From Saccoglossus kowalevskii (lineage: Eukaryota > Hemichordata > Enteropneusta > Harrimaniidae), in contig NW_003146296.1 of the NCBI RefSeq assembly GCF_000003605.2, positions 71,197 to 106,006 on the forward strand: DNA of 34,810 nucleotides, in the 5' to 3' direction. Positions 9,301 to 18,639 of the stretch are shown one piece after another; within the stretch, counting starts at the first letter, position 1, and every line of letters starts with the position of its first letter. The notes beneath the pieces were generated by a model. It made no database searches, had not been told where the DNA came from, and saw only the letters and a list, made by a program, of their open reading frames with translations. Position numbers and translations under genes: made by a program.

Positions 9301-11261
9301 ACACGCAAATTTGCCTGTTCCCATGGAAACCATGGCGCGGCCATTACGTCACAGGGAAGCTCGGCGGTCTTGCATGGGCTATCACTAAGCAACCACGCAG
9401 CTGTAATTTGCCGGGGTGGTTGATTGTACAAGATGCCTCCTACTGCAGAGTATATCTGGTAAAATTTATTTTTGATTTTGAAACACGTCCTTTCAGTGAG
9501 AAATACGAGTATATTAAAAGTAATGCAGCTCATAGGATTGCGAAATGTCTACACAGCAGGTCGTCGGTGTCGTTGTCACATGGGTTTCGCTGTGTATATA
9601 CGGTGAGATATACTCAACACATACATGTATTGTCATGGTATTGTATGAACTATCCATGTTATATTGTATCCGTGCGTTGCTACACATACCTATTTTTTGA
9701 AGATTTTATTGAAAAAAAATTAAATATATGACCTCAGAGTTTTCACGCCGTGATAATTCATAAACACGTAATAGGTTAGACCAACGCACGTGTCGTCGAA
9801 ATAGTTTTATTTTACACGCATTAGTTTTATGGCAATTACCCAGTGACCCATACCTTCGTTTAAAAAAAAAATCGCTCTCTTTAAAACAAACTTTATGGAC
9901 GTTGTTTTTTTCGCGTACATTAAAAGACTGCAACGACGAAGTGGCCAATTTACATGCATTCCAGGTGTAATTATTACCTGTTAAAATAGAAGGGCGGGAG
10001 ACTGACATTTCCGTTGCGAACGTCGATGTCTGCTCGTATGGCTAGAATGACGTTCCCGTTACCTTTTTTTTACCTTACACATTTTTGTTTCAACAATAAG
10101 CTGGCGGAATCGTGCAGGTCTGGCATTTCAACTGACCAGTGGACGGAATTTTCGAATTTAGACAGAAATAAGTAGCTTATTGACGACCGATCCATGATAG
10201 ACGTTATTACGGCGATGATGACCAGTCTACGCGTATCGAGGCCGCCAGTGTGATGCGTCATACCCCGGTTTCAGAAACCGAAAGTGCTTACGCGGCGGGC
10301 TTGTCATTTAAATTGCCACCATTGGTGGTATACCTTGACGTATTTTTGGAAGTGGCCTGAGTGGTCAAGAACAAGCTGTTTAGTGAATGATTTTTAAATC
10401 AACAAAATGAACACGTAGTTTTTCAGAAAATATGATGTCGTTAGCAAAAATAAACGCGAATGTTGAACTGTCGTATAAAAATAAATGTCACATGTTGTAT
10501 AAAGCTGCCATATATTTGATATGCCGTTGAACTCCCTACTTATTTAACATGATTGAGTGTTGGGGGGAAAGGTTGGTTTGGACCATGCAGTAACTCTTTG
10601 ACGGCAACGGGGATCGTGTCTCGACACGTTTAGGGTGCTTAAATACAGAATACTATCATTTCTCGTCGTTACCGTCCACACAATTTAAACCAACTTGATC
10701 ATTCATTGGCTTGCCAGAAACACTTCATTTTTTTTACCGCCACGGAGAATATGTAGCATCACGTTTTAAAGGAGCCCCGCACCCCCTCATTCCCACATTG
10801 ACCATTTCATAACAGAAAATAACATAAGCTGACCACCGTGAATGTTTTTGTCCTGTTTCTTAGTGTTTAGAATAGCCGATGGTTTGACAGTCGCTTAAAG
10901 TGTATTTCATCGCTTTGAACTTACCATATTTATCATCCCTCGAGTTAGTCCCAGTAACTGTCCCGTTTGTCAGTATAAGCAAGTGGTAACCGCCACGGCT
11001 GTAGAACATTCGTAGCCTCGGTTTCTCCTTTACATGGCTAATAAAACGTCCGTCAGCTTGCATCTCATAAGCCGAGTCATTGTACTGGCTGAGCTTACTA
11101 GCGAGCCAATCTGGGTCCAAAATGTCCTCCTCTGTCTCTGGCATGATAACATTGTCGCCTTCCTTAGCTTTGCTATCCAAGGGAGCTGATTGGCACTTCA
11201 AGACCGACACGGAGATTAACAGAAGAGCACACATGAGCGCTTGCCCGGCTGCACCAGACAT
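3052..11261 (-). CDS. Secreted fibroblast growth factor, three coding exons
   Basis: Joining 11261-10925, 5731-5607 and 3327-3052 gives a 738-nt CDS coding for 245 residues. FGFs are secreted ligands of FGF receptor tyrosine kinases and act with heparan sulfate. Residues 1-25 look like a signal peptide (hydrophobic run ALMCALLLISVSVL). The beta-trefoil core runs from about residue 81 (PRLRMFYSRGGYHLLIL) to 226 (LFLPRP). Family landmarks are NGTVTGT (99-105), EKYLAMDKKGNLYG (134-147), C-x-F-x-E-x6-Y (161-172), YNTY (172-175) and VLFLPRP (222-228). The two introns sit at the positions usual for FGF genes. Oddities are about five extra residues between LYG and the conserved Cys161, and a basic insert at 183-195 (11 of 13 residues Lys/Arg) in the loop after YNTY. 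N-glycosylation sequons are at N61, N99 and N234. The subfamily is unresolved: the C-terminal LFLPRPLD recalls FGF3 and FGF9/16/20. Family assignment is firm; the exact start is less so. Confidence 0.93.
3328..5606 (-). other. FGF intron 2
   Basis: This is a 2279-nt intron with GTAAGA donor and TTTTAG acceptor. It is mostly AT-rich unique sequence, with an 11-nt G run at 4736-4746 (plus strand). Open frames inside it have no recognisable similarity and low protein-like character. I see no transposon or tandem array. Confidence 0.85.
5607..5731 (-). CDS. FGF exon 2 (central trefoil strands)
   Basis: The acceptor is a pyrimidine-rich tract ending CTTCTCCACAG|CC at 5732/5731. The two leading bases complete an Ala codon with the last base of exon 1. 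The exon then encodes 41 residues including VVAIKGVYSEKYLAMDKKGN and ends LYGTPHCPHT at the donor ACG|GTAAGA (phase 0). This matches the classical middle exon of FGF genes, which ends just after LYGS. Here it runs on about six residues (PHCPHT), part of the lengthened loop. The intronic minisatellite begins 30-45 nt from the acceptor. Confidence 0.93.
5776..6833. repeat. ~50-bp minisatellite, about 21 units, in FGF intron 1
   Basis: Tandem units of 49-51 bp each begin like TGTACTGAATTACCCAGATC, followed by a CCACAG segment. Two unit types are interspersed: type A continues TTGCAGTGATTTAATCCTACG, and type B continues with a CAATGATTGAGCCCAGC segment. The A and B order is irregular but patches repeat, so the array grew partly in multi-unit steps. 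End units are the most diverged. The left edge (TGATTTAGTC at 5761-5770) is itself repeat-like, so the array almost touches the exon 2 acceptor. Confidence 0.95.
6879..6892. promoter_or_regulatory. RFX X-box motif in FGF intron 1
   Basis: GTTTCCATAGCAAC matches the palindromic RFX-factor X-box (GTTNCCATRGNAAC). It lies 46 bp beyond the end of the intronic minisatellite. Sequence match only; occupancy is unknown. Confidence 0.45.
7410..7527. mobile_element. TTAA-flanked MITE, copy 1
   Basis: A 118-bp element is bounded by TTAA at 7406-7409 and 7528-7531. Its ends are inverted repeats: AGCGCGGTGGTCGTCGCGC at the left and AGGGCGGCAGTCGTCGCGC on the opposite strand at the right (16 of 19 match, with weaker similarity beyond). 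A homologous copy in opposite orientation lies at 24915-25039. It has no coding capacity. TTAA target duplications are typical of piggyBac-type transposons, so it may be a non-autonomous relative, but the termini lack the usual CCC. Confidence 0.75.
9317..9330. promoter_or_regulatory. RFX X-box-like motif in FGF intron 1
   Basis: GTTCCCATGGAAAC fits the X-box pattern GTTNCCATRGNAAC, and a second CCATGG follows at once. Sequence match only. Confidence 0.35.
10925..11261 (-). CDS. FGF exon 1 (signal peptide and first part of trefoil)
   Basis: This exon codes for residues 1-112 plus the first base of codon 113. The ATG at 11261-11259 has A at -3 and is followed by a hydrophobic segment, so it is the preferred start. 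The open frame extends 21 codons further upstream but holds no ATG there. An in-frame Met at residue 10 (11234) would also give a signal peptide, in a weaker context. Residues 26-80 are an acidic, poorly conserved linker; the FGF core starts with KPRLRMFYSRGG. The donor reads TATG|GTAAGT (phase 1) at 10925/10924, a near-perfect consensus. Reading on past the donor gives residues unrelated to FGF. Confidence 0.92.
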
Positions 11262-11275
11262 GGTCCACCCCTCAT
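11216..11275 (-). promoter_or_regulatory. Upstream ORF overlapping the FGF start codon
   Basis: An ATG at 11275-11273 lies 14 nt upstream of the FGF ATG in another frame, with A at -3 and A at +4. Its frame runs 19 codons to TAA at 11218-11216, past the FGF start. Overlapping uORFs with fair context usually lower initiation at the main ATG, so this could limit FGF output. It is present in the mRNA only if transcription starts upstream of 11275. Confidence 0.5.
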
Positions 11276-11769
11276 TCTGAATCGAGTGGAAATTCGTCGT
11301 AATATCCAGCAGTGAATTTTCCACGTCTGGGTAAAATATAGCGAGAAAGGTACGACCTTTCTCCCTGAGTTGAAATGTTCAAAGTTGAGAATCCAGCTTA
11401 CGTACAGGTGAGAAAGAGCTGGTCAGGTTTGCGCATGTAAAGTTAGTATCCCCTTACTACATGCATTAGATAAAGCACACAAGGTGTAAAGAACACAACG
11501 GTGTACACGCTAATAGACTAAAGAACGTATAGACGTGGCTGGTCTTTGCGCTAAAAAAAAAACAACGGAACGTAACTACCATGCACGATTTGCTCCGCGT
11601 AAAACTCACTCTTCGCCTTGACCACACCGAATGAACGTCGGCTAATAACGTATCAAGCAGCGGCAAGTTTAACAAGCTATCGACGACGCGACACAGCAAC
11701 AATTGGAGCACGAGAGAAGTTTGAGCTCGATGTCAGACCATACATACGTAGTACGTCGTCTGTTAGCCG

Positions 11770-11777
11770 TTTATATA
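11770..11777 (-). promoter_or_regulatory. Candidate TATA box of the FGF gene
   Basis: The minus strand reads GAGTATATAAACGG, a strong TATA-box match (TATATAAA). It lies about 510 nt upstream of the FGF start codon. A start site about 30 nt downstream, near 11740-11750, would give a 5' leader of roughly 480 nt without needing an intron. No other TATA-like element on this strand stands out in the leader, but an upstream non-coding exon cannot be excluded. Confidence 0.4.
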
Positions 11778-13231
11778 CTCGTAATGAACTGAGCAACTCG
11801 GGGGAAAGGACCTGTTGTCGCGCCCTCTATGGCCAACTGTGAGTGTATGATATTAATCAATCGGATCACTCGCTGCACACACCGGTGGTGCATTGTCGCT
11901 TTCATAAATAAAATAAAATACAGACACGCTGTAAATATTGTCAACCCTGGACGATGCGCGGGCCGTAACTCGCTGTAAGTATATATATGCCCTGACAAAA
12001 TTTACGTTGTCGATTGGAAGTTGAATGTAAAGACGGTTTCATTTAAAACATAATTGGGCCTAGGGTACGTGTTTACATAGTCATGTTAATATCCAAATAC
12101 AGAAACTGTTCAATAAGCCTTCAACTGACCACGAACCAAATATATACAGTTTTCATCCTATAACAATCTATCGCCTCCTGTTGATTATGGAGCTCGGGGG
12201 GGGGGGGTAAAGAGTCAAGTTTTGAAGCATGTAGACGCGTAACTCCAACTTGTTTACATCTGTCCGACGCCCCCTACCCCACCTCCCCCTCCTCTCTTAC
12301 TTCCCATCACTAATCTTATTTTTGATCACGTGTCACGCCTCAGGCTGCACCAAGAGTAATGACAGAGGTAATAAGGCCACTAGTGCCTGCATAGTCTAGT
12401 GTATGGAGGAACCCTATTGTCATTACAGCCTACCTTTAAAATGACTGAGTGCAACGAACTCGCCCCTCAAACGAAATGAACAATTGTTCAACTTTGTACT
12501 CGTAAAATATCTGTGCCATTGAGCTGCACTGAGACGCGTAACAATGGGTCTCTCCTCGGATGAATGTGAAGGCATTTCGCCGACGTAGCGCCAACAATGG
12601 ACCCGCTGGACTGAAAGACGATTGGGATAAGACCAAGAATAACAATACATGGCAGTCGAGGTGATTTGTAAATCCGCAGAGTTATGTGCTGCCATATTTC
12701 CCCCCACAAAGAAGCCCCCCTCCCAAAACGGGATATACGCCAGGCTTCAAACGCGTTACTAAAACTTGAGTGAAGTAAGGGCCCGCTAGAGTGTTTTCAC
12801 AACCCCTCCCTGTTCTTCCCGCGACCACCTATAGACTCTATTGTTGCTACGCCTTACTGTGTCTTTTAAACAGACACACGAAGTCATTAGTCACTTTCAA
12901 CACTGCTCGTTTTTTTTATTTGGGTGGAAAAGAAGAAAGAAAAGTAAATAATCGATAGAATGGAAGCTCTCACAACCTTGTCAGAAAACTGTACAAATAG
13001 CCCACCACTCAAACCATTCGGGCTGTCTCCCCGAATCATGTACGCCATTGTCGATCGGGCAGGGAGCATTCACAAACGTTCCATTTAGTACGTGTTAAAG
13101 TAACCCATGCAGTATAACCCGACCTTCAGTAACTTTTCATTAATAAAATAAAAATTCTACAACACGAACTTATACAGTGTTCGTTTTGGGTTCACGTGAC
13201 ATCCGGTGTAACATTTCATTGATGACGTGTT

Positions 13232-13236
<5 letters not shown>

Positions 13237-13264
<28 letters not shown>
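13237..13264. repeat. Poly(T) tract, 28 nt
   Basis: This is an uninterrupted T run. No LINE or SINE body is recognisable on either side, so it is called only as a homopolymer. Confidence 0.95.
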
Positions 13265-15513
13265 GATTAGTTGTATATTTAGCGGGTCTATTTCGTCGCG
13301 TGTTGCTGGCCTTTGTAAGGAGGTTCACCTACACCGGTACCCAGACTAGCACAGGTCACACGGATAATACCGCACATCCTATCATAGGATCCCAAAGCTT
13401 GATCGGGTTGGTAATAACCAAAGCAAGGACTAAACTAGGAACACAGTGGGCGTATCAAGCCAGCCGGGTGTGTATTTAATCGGAAATAAATAAACCCGTT
13501 TTTTTTTTATTCTTTTCTATTTTACAATCGGGAGCGATAAAACCGTTAATCATACCAAATAGCGAGGGAATTAAAACAAATATTCGCATATCCGGCTCTC
13601 ACAAAGTTGTCTTGCTATTTTTGTAATCAATAAACGTACAAAAGCGCGTACGTATATCAAGTACTCGACCACCTGACAGATTGTTCTGTAATATTATTTG
13701 GATCTCGTCCAATAAAACATAAAATTCGCGCGAAGATAGTTGCATACGCACATGTATAAATAATTAGTTAATACGACCACGTGTAGTACATAGAACAATG
13801 TCCATTATCATGATGACACCTTTTTTTTTTTGAGGATTCAATAAGTATCTGAATACCACTCACACTAAGTTTGCCTCACTTCGGGTAGACAAGAATAGTG
13901 AACAGTTTTATAGATGTAGGGACGATCTCATTGCTATGCGGATCGGGTTACCCTTCAGCGGTATTGTTCCCCCCGATGAATAAATAACGCGTGCATTCTT
14001 ACACCCCAAAATGCACGCGTGAACACCAAAAACAAAATGCATTGCAACATTCTGTTCCGAGGCCACCCATTCCATTGTTGTTGTCATGTACAACTTCACT
14101 TATTGCTTCTTGGGGTTCCTCCAATTGGCCCATTGAAATAACCGAAGCCGACGTGTCACGGGGAAAAGGGACAATCAAATATTTATCGCCAAGCCGCCCG
14201 ATTGTTTCTTGAGCAACAAAAGTCTGTTTGTACTTGGAAGTGGGCACAGACGACGCGCGTGGGTGCACACCTCTAGCCGGCACACTTTTTCATATTCTCC
14301 TCTCAATTAAAGGTAACGATTGAAAGGCACTAAAAGACAATATTTTCTTTAGCACTAGGAATTCCAATACCCTACACACTTTCTATCCACAGCGGCGAAG
14401 CATTGTGTGAGCTGTATAATGCCTCGGCAGCGATACGCGGCATGTAATGATAGGGGTACTACATTCCAAAAGCTCCAATACAATTCACATACTCGGGGGG
14501 GGGGGGAATGCCGAGAATCGCCGAGGGAGGAATTACTTTCTTTCTGTCGCATGATGATTGCTTAAACGGTTTCTTTATTTCCCATTCACTTGGCTCACCA
14601 TCACACGAGCGGCGCACCTTACAATGAGGTCTCAATAGGGGCATCTCGACACGGTGGATAGCGCTGCCGAGGAACATAACCGTTGTGGCTGCACCGTCTT
14701 GACACCAGTTCTCTTTGCCAAACACACCGCTGAATTCTTTTGCTTCCAGTAGAACAAAGCTCACCAAGGCTACATTGAACCCTCTTTTCAGTCCCGATTA
14801 AAGTCACGACCAAAGCGCCGACCCCAACGCTACATTAGTTTCGCAGAAAAACAGTTTTACCCTTGAGAGACGGTGAGAGAGCTCTTTTGGGGGCATGTCG
14901 TTGCCAATTAGCCATCTTCAGAAATATTTGGAGTCTTCTGCTCCATTGGTGTCCCTCCATGTTGTTGCAAGTCGTAACAAGACTTCCATAAAGCAAATCG
15001 TTGCCAATGCACAAACATCACAACCCACCAATTCCATTCCTTCCGTAGAATTCTTATAATTACGTTATAGTGTTTTGACTGGTTGAAAACGAATGTAAAT
15101 ATTTTTAAACAATCTTTTTCTGTCAACTTGTTAAATGAGGTTAAATCTACTGGGATTATCAAGTCTTCTAACTTAACATTGAGCAATAAATCGTTATTCA
15201 AAAAACACGACAATAGCGCAATAACACAATAACTACGTGTTCTCAATTGATTCTGAGATTGAAACCGTCTTCATAAATTACAATATAACTTTTTAAAGTA
15301 GAGAAGCGTCATGAGAATGCTTTCCTGCGTCACGACTTGTTCGAAAGAGACCACCCTACGAGTTGGCATTAACGATAATGGTAACCCACATTTTAAATGA
15401 CATCGGCGCATATGAGCCAACGTCGAATTCACGGACAGAATTAAACCAACCGCCGTGTACCGTATCATGACGCCAATGTATAAACATTGTCGTCACACAA
15501 TCTTGTGATATAT

Positions 15514-15532
15514 GGTAATCCGCGGGATTACC
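15514..15532. promoter_or_regulatory. Palindromic TAATCC pair (K50 homeodomain-type sites)
   Basis: GGTAATCC-GCG-GGATTACC is a perfect inverted repeat with a 3-bp centre. TAATCC is the core bound by Lys50 homeodomain factors such as Otx, Gsc and Pitx. It is about 4.3 kb upstream of the FGF start codon. Function is inferred from the motif only. Confidence 0.3.
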
Positions 15533-18500
15533 TGATTTCCCTCAGTTGAAAAAGGTGTTGTTATTGGATCTAAAATCGATAACAGATTTGTATACTTGGT
15601 GATTAAGGTACATTTTATATACAACAACGCGTGCTTGAGATATTTTAATCGATTTATCTGTGTGTTGGACCACGCCCACTCGTTGGCAACATAAAGTTTG
15701 CGTGTGCATTACTAAACCAATAAGCTCTGCAAAGCAGCATGGCAAGAGTGTTTTTTTGGTCATTTGAACGTGTTCGCCTTCGCGAAATTGGCCCATCAAT
15801 TTAAATCAACTTGTGGGAGCAATTTTTTTAAGAAACAACTTTTTTTATAGAACTACTGAAAAGTAATACAAAAAATCATTGAACGATGATTGTTTGGAAG
15901 GAACGTTTTTGTCAGTTGAATGGCTAAATGTTCACTCATATGTTGAATAAACTAGCGAGGTCTGCAGTTATTATTTAGCGACAGAGGCCAAGGTGGTTTA
16001 AATCTTTCAGACCGCGGTCAAGGACAGCCCCTATAGGTACTGGTATTTTCGTGTTTCCACACGTATTTGTTAATAATTAAAAAATAAAAATCGTGCATCA
16101 AGACTAACACGAATCGAATTGTTTCTGATTGAAGGGAATCACTTGAGCTGTGATGGATGCGATCATCGGTTTTCCTACTTCCGGTTACGCGTTACCATAA
16201 CTACAGTCTGCCATAAAACGCGGGTCTGGACAAGGTATGGACAGCGCAAACAACATGCCTCCGAGGAAAGGTCTTTGATGCGCGGCTTCTTTTCGTTTAT
16301 TGTCTTCGTCACTTTTTAGCGTTCCCTTTTCTTAACCAGGTATGTTTATTTCATCACCGAATGTTAATATATGCCTCCATAAAACCGTGACAACGACGCC
16401 CTTTACGCCATCGCTGCCAGGAAATGTTGCCCGAGTTTTATTAAACGCGCGTTTCAAAAAGGTATCATCCAAACGAGAAAACACCATGATTTCTGGGCCA
16501 TTTGACATTCAAAGCCCGTTTGATCTTCAGCACGTTAAATCACTATTTTACAACTAGTTTCTCTTTGCAAATCTAATTTGTGTACAGAAGTAAAAAATAG
16601 AAGGCGCCAATGCGTGAAAGTATAACCAGTCACATCAATTTCATTGGAAGCGCTGGGACATTTCACGCGGCTTGTCTTCGTTTTCTTCCAGGTATCACAA
16701 CTGCCACCTGAGCACCGTTTCTAACAACCGAATCACGATGGTACTTGCCATGTTAGCTGAAGTGAATATCAGATATTTGAGTACATCAGGCAAATCATTG
16801 TTATTTCGGGGGATAAACATAAGTGATTGCGATGATCAGTGATCAGCTTACCGAGTTTTGTCGATAAGCACTCACGGCTTTAAGCACGTCGCACCTAGAA
16901 TATTTCCGAGGTTTAAAGGTTCCGTACACGTAACATCATCGTAATACGTATCCTTCCTCGCAGTCGATTACAATTTTGTTTTGTTTCGTTCGAATTTCTA
17001 TAAAATTGCAGTATTGTTTAGACCGTTCTTTGAAACTTGACTTACGGGGTTATGACGTCAGTTGTCAGGGAATCCTCTCGTACCTGTAGTCAAGCGACGA
17101 AACTGACACTTTTTCGTCGAATGAAGAATACACGACGAAAGCGTGGGTTGATCGTTTAATGATGGACATGATAGTGTTAGAATATTAAACCACAACTTCG
17201 GTAAACACGACTAAACGGGTCGCTATCTTATTGTAGTATAACGATAAACAGGGCTCGTGTTTGGAAAAGAACACACACAGCAAACCCGGCCACCATAGCG
17301 ACGCACACCACGGTTCAAAGCATATGTGGAGTACTGTGTATATGTTGATACAAGACGTTTGCATGCTTTGTGTACGGAATGTTGCGTACAGTATTCTCGG
17401 TATCTGCCCCAGTTTACCCCCATTGTGTAAGATCAATATTTTCGACAAACAATACCCCGGCGAGTTGCAGTTTTAATGACAGCGGTATATATTATGTCAA
17501 TAGAAAGCGAGATTGGAGCCCCGGAGAACGTGACATAGGACAACATGTTTGCCGACAATGCTTCTCGCGCCCGATTGGATAAAACTTGCGTCACGTGGAC
17601 TTTTGTGGCCAATTACAAAGCCGGGAATTATTGTCGACGGAGGTTTCCCTTGTTCACTCCCTCCATCAATGTAATGTTTTAATATGGGAAACATTTTTGC
17701 ACGTAGTTAGCCGAAATAACTTTATAGTATTTCGCTGACGACTATTTATTTAGTGAAGCGACTTGTTACGCGGGTTGACAAACGTGACGAGACTAGCGGG
17801 CACAGTAAGTACGAACGTAAATTGCCGACCAGCGCTTAATACATGTACCCCGCCGTGTGAAAGCGGGCGGTGAGGACGGTGGCTGAAAACTTTCGATTCT
17901 CATCGATCTATTCCGAGGTTGTTTAACCTGTGTGTCACAGTTGGGCGATTCGAGGGTATGCAGCGTGCGTGTAGGAAGGTGAATTGAGAGAAAGCCCCAA
18001 CACATTGGTATGCAAAGAATCTACCACTATTCGGCTATGAATTGTAAAGAGCGTTAGGAAAAACCCACAACTCTGTCATCAAGTTCAGAAAACTTTCTTT
18101 TGATGTCAGCTCATTTATCAGCCACTCGACCGTCACACTCGTTGGGTAACTGAAACGAGGGCCCTGATATTTGTGAGAGAAATAAGAAATATGTCGCCGA
18201 CGATGTTTCGTTTGAATTTGATAGATGGTATTCAATTGACTCGTGCTTTCAAGTTGAGAAGATTTATAACGATTTATATAACTGTGGCATTGTTGTCTAA
18301 GCTGTGCACCGAACAAAAATAACTAGTACGTACCATTAATTCAAAATGCTTGTGCACATACAGAGTTCATTATTCCGTTGAACTTTGTAGTGAACTGGAG
18401 CAAAGAAAAAAAAACAGTCTATATTAATCCCAGACTGTGACTTTGATGTTACATTTCAAAAGTTCAACAGTTTCGACGTATGTTATCATGATTGTATCCC

Positions 18501-18639
18501 CGTATTTCGTTGTAGAAACCACACATAAAACGTAAATATTACATTATGTATACATCCGGGGGGGGGGGGGGGTAGTGCACGATATGATCACTAATGGAAA
18601 ATCATAGACAAATGTTTTGATGCGCTATCGCCTCTTTCT

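Larger units (their letters stand above)
5732..10924 (-). other. FGF intron 1 with minisatellite, MITE and X-box motifs
   Basis: This is a 5193-nt intron with GTAAGT donor and a CCACAG acceptor. It holds the ~50-bp minisatellite (5776-6833), a TTAA-flanked MITE (7410-7527), RFX X-box motifs at 6879 and 9317, and an 8-nt G run at 7794-7801. A plus-strand frame of 153 codons at 8465-8926 is Trp/Cys/Val-rich with no domain and looks like chance. A long first intron carrying cis-regulatory DNA is common in FGF genes; that it does so here is inference. Confidence 0.85.
11778..18639. other. Upstream intergenic DNA of the FGF gene
   Basis: Nearly 7 kb without a recognised gene. It holds a 28-nt T run (13237-13264), G runs at 12196-12207, 14495-14506 and 18558-18572, and a palindromic TAATCC pair at 15514-15532. 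Minus-strand frames at 13999-14283, 14459-14767 and 14908-15246 look somewhat protein-like but match no family I know. Part of this stretch may be FGF regulatory DNA. Confidence 0.6.

Noticed and set aside
13237-13264. Poly(T) as the tail of a reverse-strand retroposon
   Set aside because: There is no recognisable element body next to it and no clear target duplication; it is left as a homopolymer.
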